Shown here one piece after another: positions 6,725 to 12,102 of a stretch of DNA of 12,102 nt. Under the pieces are notes generated by a model. It worked only from the letters and a program-made list of their open reading frames with translations, did not search any database and was not told the DNA's origin. The stretch comes from DATEPR01 sp036503065 (GTDB lineage: Bacteria > Actinomycetota > Actinomycetes > Mycobacteriales > Pseudonocardiaceae), in the NCBI GenBank assembly GCA_036503065.1, contig DASXXM010000493.1, forward strand, positions 1 through 12,102, in the 5' to 3' direction. Positions within the stretch are counted from its first letter, which is position 1; the number at the start of each line of letters is the position of its first letter. The position numbers were made by a program, and so were the translations under genes.

Positions 6725-7639
6725 CTAGGTCCGGTTTCGTGCCCTCCCCTTCGTTGCGGCCCGGCGAGCGGCCCGGGTAGCCGCCGCCTTGGCCGCCGCG
6801 GCCCTGCGGACGGCCGCGCGGGCCTTGTCCACGGCGTTGCTCGCGGTGTCGACGATCGCGATGCTCGGCGTGTCGGCGCTGGGCGTGTCGGCCTCCCGTA
6901 GCGCCTCGACGAGTTCGGCGGCGAGTTCCTCCTGCGCGGCCGCGGTCGGCCGGTGCACGTCGCCCGCGGTGACCTTGGCTTCGATCAGGCCCCGTAACGC
7001 GCTCGCGTACTCGTCGGTGTACCGCTCGGGGGTGAAGTTGCCGGACAGCTCGGCGACCAGCGCCACCGCCGCGCGCAGTTCACGGAGCTGCACCGGCACG
7101 TCCTCGTCCAGGATCGGCAGGTCGGCGGTGCGGATCTCGTCCGGCCACAGCATCGTCGTCAACACGATCACGTGGTCGCGCTCGCGCAGCATGGCGAGCG
7201 TTTCCCGTTGCCGCAGCGCGACTTTGACGACGGCGACCTGGTCGGTCTGCCGCAGCGCCTCGGTGAGCAGCGCGTACGGCTTGAGACCGGACGGCTCGGG
7301 CGCCAGGTAGTAGCTGCGGCTGAAGTGCATGGGGTCGATCTGCGCCAACGGCGTGAACGCGTGCACGTCGATCGTGTGCGCGGTGGCGACCGGGAGGTCG
7401 GCCAGTTCGTCCTCGGTGAGCATGACCACGTCTCCACCGGGCAGTTCGTAGCCCCGGCCCATCTCGACGAAGGGCACGTCGGCGCCGTCGGTCTCGCACG
7501 TGCGCCGCAGTTTGATCCGGCCGCCGTCGGCCAGGTGCAGTTGGTGCAGGCCGGTGCCGCGTTCCTCGGTGGCGCTGTACGCCTTGACCGGGATGCTGAC
7601 CGGGCCGAAGACGATGGTGCCGTTCCACACGCTTCGCAT
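6725..7639 (-). CDS. ku: Ku, DNA end-binding protein of non-homologous end joining
   Basis: This 304-residue bacterial Ku should form a homodimeric ring on double-strand DNA ends and recruit ligase LigD. The start MRSVWNGTIVFGPVSIPVK is the family signature. It is followed by the ring core (LHQLHLADGGRIK, GYELPGGDVVMLTEDEL, FSRSYYLAPEP, LTEALRQTDQVAVVKVALRQRE) and the RYTDEYASALRGLIEAKV segment. The last 40 residues (265-304) are an Ala/Arg/Lys-rich basic tail of the kind that lets some actinobacterial Ku proteins bind DNA more broadly. ATG 7639 was chosen over ATG 7645 because GGAG lies six bases before the former but directly abuts the latter. The frame stays open far upstream, but that part only shadows the hydrolase gene. 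No ligD is in the window, so its partner must be elsewhere. Confidence 0.96.
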   Translation of the reverse strand: MRSVWNGTIVFGPVSIPVKAYSATEERGTGLHQLHLADGGRIKLRRTCETDGADVPFVEMGRGYELPGGDVVMLTEDELADLPVATAHTIDVHAFTPLAQIDPMHFSRSYYLAPEPSGLKPYALLTEALRQTDQVAVVKVALRQRETLAMLRERDHVIVLTTMLWPDEIRTADLPILDEDVPVQLRELRAAVALVAELSGNFTPERYTDEYASALRGLIEAKVTAGDVHRPTAAAQEELAAELVEALREADTPSADTPSIAIVDTASNAVDKARAAVRRAAAAKAAATRAARRAATKGRARNRT

Positions 7640-7722
7640 GACCATCTCCAGGGAGGAAAGTGATGCGGCGCCGCGGGGAAGGAGACGCCACCGGGCACGG
7701 ACCATCCGCCCCGACACCGCCC

Positions 7723-7728
7723 AGCCTA
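7723..7728 (-). promoter_or_regulatory. Possible -10 box of ku
   Basis: TAGGCT on the minus strand fits TANNNT and lies about 85 bp upstream of the ku ATG, in the 147-bp divergent region shared with the serine hydrolase gene. No convincing -35 is visible. Confidence 0.22.
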
Positions 7729-7774
7729 ATCGGGACCACCGACAATTCGTGCCGGCGAACGGGTCGGGCAACCG

Positions 7775-7780
7775 TATGCT
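7775..7780 (+). promoter_or_regulatory. -10 box for a leaderless serine hydrolase message
   Basis: TATGCT lies six bases before the ATG at 7787, so transcription would start at or next to the A of the start codon. No ribosome-binding site precedes the ATG, which fits a leaderless mRNA, a common arrangement in actinobacteria. The -35 region (near 7752-7757) is not recognisable. Confidence 0.5.
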
Positions 7781-7786
7781 CGGCCG

Positions 7787-8779
7787 ATGATCGAGGACTC
7801 GATCGACCGGCTCGCCGCCGAGACCGGTTTCTCTGGTGTGGTGCGCGTCGACACGTTCGCCAAGGCGTATGGCCTCGCGCACCGAGGGGCCGGCATCGCC
7901 AACACTGTCGACACCCGGTTCGGGATCGCCAGCGGCGGCAAGGGTTTCACCGCGCTGGCCGTCATGAGCCTGGTCGAGGAGGGCGTGCTTGCCCTGGACA
8001 CCACGGCCCGCTCGGTCCTCGGTGCGGACCTGCCGCTGATCGACGACAAGGTGACGGTGGCACACCTGCTCACGCACCGATCCGGTATCGGCGACTACTA
8101 CGACGAGGAGGCCGACAACGACGTGAACGACTACGTCATGTCGGTTCCGGTACACGAACTGGCGAACACCGAACAGTTCGTGCGGGTCCTGGACGGATAT
8201 CCGCAGAAGTTCCCACCGGGCGAACGGTTCTCCTACAACAACGGCGCTTTCGTCGTACTGGCGTTGATCGCCGAACGCGCCGGCGGGACGCCCTACCACG
8301 AATTGGTCCAGGAACGGGTGCTCACACCGGCCGAAATGCACGACACGGCATTCCTACGCTCCGACGAGCCGACCGCCCGAGCCGCACTCGGCTACCTCAC
8401 ACCGGACGGCCTGCGCACGAACGTCATGCACCTACCGATACGGGGAAACGGCGACGGCGGCATCTACTCGACCGCGGCCGACATTCACAAGCTGTGGGCC
8501 GCGTTCTTCGCCGGCCGCATCGTGTCGCGGGACACTGTGGCCGACATCGTCCGCTCCCACAGCGACGTCCCGGCCGAATCCATGCGTTACGGCCTTGGTT
8601 TCTGGCTACACGAATCCCGAGAGATCACCATCCTGATCGGCGCCGACCCGGGCGTCTCGTTCCGTACGGTGCACGACCCGACCAGCGGCCTGACCCACAC
8701 GGTCCTGTCCAACACATCCAGCGGCGCATGGCCGACGACCAGGATGCTGGACCTAGAGCTGGGTATCCGGGCCGGCTGA
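7787..8779 (+). CDS. Serine hydrolase, beta-lactamase/PBP-like (class C fold)
   Basis: This 330-residue protein belongs to the Beta-lactamase (PF00144-type) serine hydrolase family. The nucleophile motif SxxK is Ser49-Gly-Gly-Lys52. The conserved LLTHRSGIGDY lies at 94-104, and the YxN motif is Tyr150-Asn-Asn152 in PPGERFSYNNG. The late motif, usually HxG or KTG, is represented by GADPGVSF near the C-terminus, a variant seen in uncharacterised esterase/peptidase-like members. There is no signal peptide or membrane segment, so it is probably cytoplasmic and not a secreted beta-lactamase. The ATG at 7787 has no ribosome-binding site but sits at the expected transcription start. It is divergent from ku. 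Its 3' end overlaps the convergent small gene by 27 bp. The substrate is unknown. Confidence 0.92.
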   Translation: MIEDSIDRLAAETGFSGVVRVDTFAKAYGLAHRGAGIANTVDTRFGIASGGKGFTALAVMSLVEEGVLALDTTARSVLGADLPLIDDKVTVAHLLTHRSGIGDYYDEEADNDVNDYVMSVPVHELANTEQFVRVLDGYPQKFPPGERFSYNNGAFVVLALIAERAGGTPYHELVQERVLTPAEMHDTAFLRSDEPTARAALGYLTPDGLRTNVMHLPIRGNGDGGIYSTAADIHKLWAAFFAGRIVSRDTVADIVRSHSDVPAESMRYGLGFWLHESREITILIGADPGVSFRTVHDPTSGLTHTVLSNTSSGAWPTTRMLDLELGIRAG

Positions 8780-9121
8780 GGTCTTGACGATGTCCAGTAC
8801 CGGCCGGCTCTCCGCCAGTGCCGATGCCGCGTGACCGGTCGCGATGGACGCCGCCGCCAGGACCTCGGCGAGGGAGGCAAGGTCCGGCGAGTGCACCTGG
8901 GCCATGCGGCCGCGTGCGGTGAGGTGGTCGGCGAGTCGGGCCAGCGCCAGACCGATCTGCTGCTGCCCGGCCACCAGATCCTCGACGACGGTCGTCAGGT
9001 CGGCCAGGTCCGACACATAGGGACCGGCCGCCGCGTTCCCGGCCAGTTCGGCGGCGCACGTGCTCAGGTGGGCCGATGCCACGGTGGCCGGCAGCATCGG
9101 GGTCAACGCGTCGTCGGACAC
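8753..9121 (-). CDS. Small helical hypothetical protein
   Basis: This 122-residue protein, which I do not recognise, is Ala/Leu-rich and probably all-helical. Its central segment, around DLADLTTVVEDLVAGQQQIG through ALARLADHL, has heptad-like spacing and could form a coiled coil. A second helix follows at SLAEVLAAASIATGHAASALAE. No signal peptide or membrane helix is seen. GTG 9121 is chosen because GGGAGG lies about 11 bases upstream; ATG 9142, seven codons earlier and in frame, is the alternative but lacks a ribosome-binding site. The gene lies 95 bp downstream of the HpnB-like gene on the same strand, so it may be read from that operon. Its end overlaps the hydrolase gene by 27 bp. Confidence 0.62.
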   Translation of the reverse strand: MSDDALTPMLPATVASAHLSTCAAELAGNAAAGPYVSDLADLTTVVEDLVAGQQQIGLALARLADHLTARGRMAQVHSPDLASLAEVLAAASIATGHAASALAESRPVLDIVKTSAGPDTQL

Positions 9122-9216
9122 TGGATCACCGCCCTCCCGCATCGGCGCCATACTGCCACCGTCCGGCCGACCGAAGCGGGTGACGCGCCGGGCGGGCCGG
9201 CGCACGCGCTGTGCGG

Positions 9217-10329
9217 TCACGTGTCCGGCGCGGTCCTGCCCTTCCACGCGCCGCCCCGGCCACGCCGATGGCGCCACGCCGAATCGACCGTCATTCCCGC
9301 GTAGAACAGTGCTATGACCGGCAGCAACGGCGCCCACCCGACGGACAACCGGTAGCGCCGCACCATGGGCAGATAGCTCCCGGCCAGCAACACCCAGCCG
9401 GCAAGGCCCAGTGCGGCAACCACCGGTTGGCCGAACAGACCCACCACGAAAGCCACCGGCGGCACGGCATACAACAGCAACAGTCCGAGAACCGTCCCGG
9501 CCAGCAACAAAGGCGAGTACCGCAACTGCGTGTAAGCGCTGCGGGCCACCATGTCCCACAGGTCGGCCAGCCGTGGATAGGCCCGCAGGCTGCGTACCGA
9601 CGTGCTCAGGCCGAGCCAGATCCGCCCACCGCCACCACGTTTGACCAGCGTGGCGATGGCGACGTCGTCGATCAGCGCGCCACGGATGGCCGCCAGCCCG
9701 CCCGCCGACACCAGCACCGACCGGCGCACCAGCACGCAGCCACCGGCCGCGGCCGCGGTGCGACCGGGCCGGTTGACCCGCGCGAACGGGTAGAGCTGGG
9801 CGAAGAAGTAGACGAACGCCGGCACGATCGCCCGCTCCCAGAACGTGTTGGTGCGCAGCCGCGCCATCAGCGACACGAGGTCACGGCCCTGCGCGGCCCC
9901 GACCAGGGCCCGGACGCTGTCCGGTGGGTGGGCGATGTCCGCGTCGGTGAACAGCAGGTAGTCCGGCTCCCCCGCCTCGGCCGTGCCCAGCGCGAGCGCG
10001 GCGACCTTGCCGGTCCAGCCGGGCGGCGGCCCGCCGCCCGTGACCACCTGCACGTCACCGAGCTGACTGGCCAGCTCACCGGTGCCGTCGGTGCTCGCGT
10101 CGTCCACCACGATCACCCGGAACGAGCCGGGATAGTCCTGGCCGAGCAACGAGGGCAGCGTCGCCGGCAGGATGTCGGCCTCGTTCCGCGCCGGCACCAC
10201 GGCCACCACGGAAGGCCAGTTCGAAAGCGGCGCGGACGCGGGCAGCCCGGGCCGCATCAACCAGTAACCACCGTGCCCGACCACCAGGTACAGCCAGGCC
10301 ACCAGCGCAACACCGGCCACGAAGATCAT
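9217..10329 (-). CDS. hpnB: HpnB-type membrane glycosyltransferase (GT2)
   Basis: This 370-residue family 2 glycosyltransferase matches the hopene-associated HpnB family along its length. An N-terminal membrane helix (about 2-18) precedes the GT-A domain, with VVPARNEAD (44-52), VIVVDDASTDGT (72-83), PPGWTGK (102-108) and the DxD metal site TDADIAH (128-134). Family-typical stretches follow: SLMARL, IVPAFVYFFAQLYPFARVN, AAAAGGCVLVRR, LIDDVAIA and QLRYSP (268-273). The C-terminus has two to three membrane helices (about 274-299, 303-322, 334-350). Catalysis should face the cytoplasm with a lipid-linked acceptor. HpnB's own reaction is not established even in hopanoid producers. Its ATG overlaps the oxidoreductase stop (ATGA), so it is translationally coupled. 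No hopanoid gene is nearby, so the acceptor may not be a hopanoid. Confidence 0.92.
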   Translation of the reverse strand: MIFVAGVALVAWLYLVVGHGGYWLMRPGLPASAPLSNWPSVVAVVPARNEADILPATLPSLLGQDYPGSFRVIVVDDASTDGTGELASQLGDVQVVTGGGPPPGWTGKVAALALGTAEAGEPDYLLFTDADIAHPPDSVRALVGAAQGRDLVSLMARLRTNTFWERAIVPAFVYFFAQLYPFARVNRPGRTAAAAGGCVLVRRSVLVSAGGLAAIRGALIDDVAIATLVKRGGGGRIWLGLSTSVRSLRAYPRLADLWDMVARSAYTQLRYSPLLLAGTVLGLLLLYAVPPVAFVVGLFGQPVVAALGLAGWVLLAGSYLPMVRRYRLSVGWAPLLPVIALFYAGMTVDSAWRHRRGRGGAWKGRTAPDT

Positions 10330-11321
10330 CGGCGGATCTCGGCGAGCGGCACCGGCCGGTGCGCGCGCCGCGACACGTCGCACGCCTCGGCGATGTAGAA
10401 CGCCTCCAGCGCGTCCGACGCCGTGCACGGGCTCGCCGGCAACCGGCCGGCGACCAGCGCCGCGAACGCGGCGAGCTCGGCCTCGTACGCGGCGCGGAAC
10501 CGTTGCATGAACCCGGGATACGGCCGCCCGGACGGCCACGCGACACCCGGCTCCGCCGACCGCAGCGGCACCTGATCGTCCAGCCCGACGACCAGATCCC
10601 CGGACGAGCCAAGGACTTCCAGGCGCACGTCGTAGCCGGCCGCGTTGTACCGGGTACCCGTGACCAGGGCGATCGTGTCGTCGTCCAAGGTCAACACGAT
10701 ACCGACGGTGTCCACGTCACCGGCCGCGCGGAAGAAGTCGGCGCCCCGGTTGGCCCCGACCGCGTACACCTCGGTCACCTCGCGCCCGGTCACCCACCGG
10801 ATGATGTCGAAGTCGTGCACGCTGCAGTCCCGGAAGAACCCGCCGGACGTGGCGATGTAGGCGGCAGGCGGTGGCGCCGGATCACATGTGGTGGCCCGCA
10901 GGGTGTGGATCCAGCCCAGTCGGCCGGCACCGACCGCCGCCCGCGCGGCCAGGTAGCCCGCGTCGAAGCGGCGCTGGAAACCGATCTGCACCGGCACGTC
11001 GGACGACGCGATCCGGTCGATCACCCGCAACGTGCCCTCGACGTCCCCGGCCACCGGCTTCTCGCAGAACACCGGCAACCCGGACGACACCGCGCGCAGG
11101 ATCAGCGACGGATGCGCATCGGTGGCCGCCGCGATCACCAGGCCGTCGAGCCCGGCGGCGAACAACGCGTCCACGGACGGCGCGAACCCGACCCCCAGCT
11201 TGTCCGCGACTTCCCGCGCCCGCGTCGGGTCCACGTCCGCGACGACCACGTCGGCAAGTTGCCGCAGGGTCTCCGCGTGAAACGCCCCGATACGCCCGAC
11301 GCCAACGAGTCCCAGTCTCAT
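10326..11321 (-). CDS. Gfo/Idh/MocA oxidoreductase, inositol 2-dehydrogenase-like
   Basis: This 331-residue NAD(P)-dependent sugar or cyclitol dehydrogenase has the N-terminal Rossmann motif GVGRIG at 7-12. CEKP at 86-89 supplies the conserved lysine (Lys88). GFQRRFD (114-120) and GGFFRDCSVHDFD (160-172) follow, with Asp165 and His169 in the D-x3-H arrangement of the active site. The stretch resembles myo-inositol 2-dehydrogenase (IolG), so oxidation of an inositol or a pyranose is the best guess, but no other iol gene is in view and the substrate is unproven. The ATG at 11321 has GAGAGG eight bases upstream. It is the second gene of the GntR-led operon, 30 bp after the regulator, and its stop overlaps the hpnB start by 4 bp. 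Confidence 0.92.
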   Translation of the reverse strand: MRLGLVGVGRIGAFHAETLRQLADVVVADVDPTRAREVADKLGVGFAPSVDALFAAGLDGLVIAAATDAHPSLILRAVSSGLPVFCEKPVAGDVEGTLRVIDRIASSDVPVQIGFQRRFDAGYLAARAAVGAGRLGWIHTLRATTCDPAPPPAAYIATSGGFFRDCSVHDFDIIRWVTGREVTEVYAVGANRGADFFRAAGDVDTVGIVLTLDDDTIALVTGTRYNAAGYDVRLEVLGSSGDLVVGLDDQVPLRSAEPGVAWPSGRPYPGFMQRFRAAYEAELAAFAALVAGRLPASPCTASDALEAFYIAEACDVSRRAHRPVPLAEIRR

Positions 11322-11353
11322 CTTCCCGACCTCTCGGCTCTTCCCGACCTCTC
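11321..11353. repeat. Tandem 15-bp repeat in the GntR-oxidoreductase junction
   Basis: TCTTCCCGACCTCTC occurs twice, at 11321-11335 and 11339-11353, separated by 3 bp (18-bp period). On the coding (minus) strand each copy reads GAGAGGTCGGGAAGA, so each carries a GAGAGG ribosome-binding-type motif. The upstream copy includes bases of the GntR stop codon, and the downstream copy supplies the ribosome-binding site of the oxidoreductase and touches its start codon. It looks like a recent small duplication of the translation-initiation region. Confidence 0.85.
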
Positions 11354-12095
11354 AGCGACTGACCAGCACGAACTCGAACGAGTAGACCGAAGCCCGGTAG
11401 ATGTGGTCCCCGTACTCGACGACCCGCCCTGTCTCGTCGTACGCGGTGCGCCGCATGGTGAGCAGCGACGCGCCGCGCGGCTCGGCCAGCATCCTGGCCT
11501 CGGCACCGGTCGCCGGTCGTGCGCCGATCAGCTGCGACGCAAGGTGCAACCGGATGCCGGCCGAGCGCATCGTCCGGTAGAGCCCGGTGGCGCACAGGCC
11601 CTGCTCGGTCAGCGTGACCATGCCGGCCGGCAGGTAGTTGCGCAGGACGGCCAGCGGCGCGTCGTCGGCGTAGCGCAGGCGTTCCAGGGCCAGCACCGCA
11701 GTGCCCTCCGGCACGCCGAGCACGTGCGCCAGGTTGTCCGACGCGGGGATCTCCTCCAGCCGCAACACGTCCGTGCGCGGGTCGCGGCCCTCGGTGGCCA
11801 GATCGTCGTAGAGGCTGGTCAGCTCGATCGGTCTGCGCACCGCGCGGTGCACCACCTGGGTGCCGACACCGCGCTTGCGCACCAGTAAGCCCCGGTCGAC
11901 CAGGTACTGGATGGCCCGGCGCATCGTCGGCCGGGACAGGCCGAGGCTCTCGGCGAGCGCGATCTCGTTGTCCAGCCGCTGGCCGGGTGTCAGCTCGCCG
12001 GCCTCGATGGCCTGCTCCAACACCTGGGCCACCTGGTAGTACAGCGGCACGGGACTGGTGCGGTCGACCGTGATCGACGCGGGCGAGAAGGCCAC
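11352..12095 (-). CDS. GntR family (HutC/UTRA-type) transcriptional regulator
   Basis: This 247-residue regulator has an N-terminal winged-helix domain (about 14-82), beginning with SPVPLYYQVAQVLEQAI. The recognition region is NEIALAESLGLSRPTMRRAIQYL (43-65), followed by the wing RKRGVGTQVV. A UTRA-type ligand-binding domain (about 95-240) contains VLALERLRYADDAPLAVLRNYLP and ends YRASVYSFEFVLVSR. Family members are usually repressors released by a sugar, cyclitol or amino-acid-derived ligand. As first gene of the operon it probably controls the oxidoreductase and glycosyltransferase, and itself. The chosen GTG start at 12095 lies seven bases from the window edge. The frame stays open to the edge, so a slightly longer protein cannot be excluded, but the N-terminus looks complete for the family. 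Confidence 0.92.
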   Translation of the reverse strand: MAFSPASITVDRTSPVPLYYQVAQVLEQAIEAGELTPGQRLDNEIALAESLGLSRPTMRRAIQYLVDRGLLVRKRGVGTQVVHRAVRRPIELTSLYDDLATEGRDPRTDVLRLEEIPASDNLAHVLGVPEGTAVLALERLRYADDAPLAVLRNYLPAGMVTLTEQGLCATGLYRTMRSAGIRLHLASQLIGARPATGAEARMLAEPRGASLLTMRRTAYDETGRVVEYGDHIYRASVYSFEFVLVSR

Positions 12096-12102
12096 CGGGC
12101 TC

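Noticed and set aside
7640..8341. Upstream extension of the Ku reading frame
   Set aside because: The frame stays open, but this part is antisense to the serine hydrolase gene and has no Ku-like sequence; the ribosome-binding site and family signature fix the start at 7639.
7660..8787. 375-residue + strand frame overlapping the hydrolase gene
   Set aside because: It is an Arg-rich frame-shifted shadow of the serine hydrolase with no recognisable motif.
9211..10398. 395-residue + strand frame opposite hpnB
   Set aside because: It is an Arg/Gln/His-rich antisense shadow; the minus strand encodes a full HpnB-family protein.
10330..10539. N-terminal extension of HpnB by 70 residues
   Set aside because: It would overlap the oxidoreductase gene deeply and is Arg/Ala-rich; ATG 10329 gives the family-typical membrane helix at the N-terminus.
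10359..11888. 509-residue + strand frame opposite the oxidoreductase and GntR genes
   Set aside because: It is a low-complexity antisense shadow with no domain, spanning two well-supported minus-strand genes and their junction.

Overview
The window is high-GC DNA (roughly two thirds G+C or more by eye) from a filamentous actinomycete. A complete downstream portion of a conservon (cvnA-D), an actinobacterial Ku, a membrane-anchored Ser/Thr kinase, GTG/TTG starts and probable leaderless transcripts all fit this. The protein flavour resembles Pseudonocardiales, but the genus cannot be fixed from the sequence alone. Thirteen genes are supported and no gap exceeds about 165 bp. No RNA genes, IS elements, phage genes or CRISPR arrays were seen.

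Left block, + strand (1-3828): a conservon signalling operon. cvnA is a nitrate/nitrite-sensor-type histidine kinase whose N-terminus lies outside the window. It is followed by cvnB (Roadblock/LC7), cvnC (DUF742) and cvnD (Rab-like small GTPase). cvnA/cvnB and cvnC/cvnD overlap, while cvnB and cvnC are separated by a 70-bp spacer holding a small hairpin. No P450 follows. A possible terminator hairpin lies just after cvnD, then a small unknown + strand gene (3882-4223).

Centre: the small gene meets a class I SAM methyltransferase gene head-on, their two stop codons forming one TGATCA. The methyltransferase lies 46 bp downstream of a membrane-anchored Ser/Thr kinase gene on the minus strand. 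Upstream of the kinase, also on the minus strand, are a 66-aa two-TM protein and the NHEJ end-binding protein Ku, with no LigD in view. Ku is divergent from a + strand serine hydrolase of the penicillin-binding-protein/beta-lactamase fold, whose start codon lies at the expected transcription start.

Right block, minus strand (12095 to 8753): a GntR/HutC regulator, a Gfo/Idh/MocA oxidoreductase resembling inositol 2-dehydrogenase, and an HpnB-type glycosyltransferase form a tight operon (30-bp gap, then a 4-bp ATGA overlap). A 122-aa helical protein of unknown function follows; its 3' end overlaps the serine hydrolase gene. The most interesting points are an HpnB homologue coupled to a sugar/inositol-type dehydrogenase rather than to hopanoid genes, a tandem 15-bp repeat carrying the oxidoreductase ribosome-binding site, and the unknown small genes beside the signalling and repair genes.
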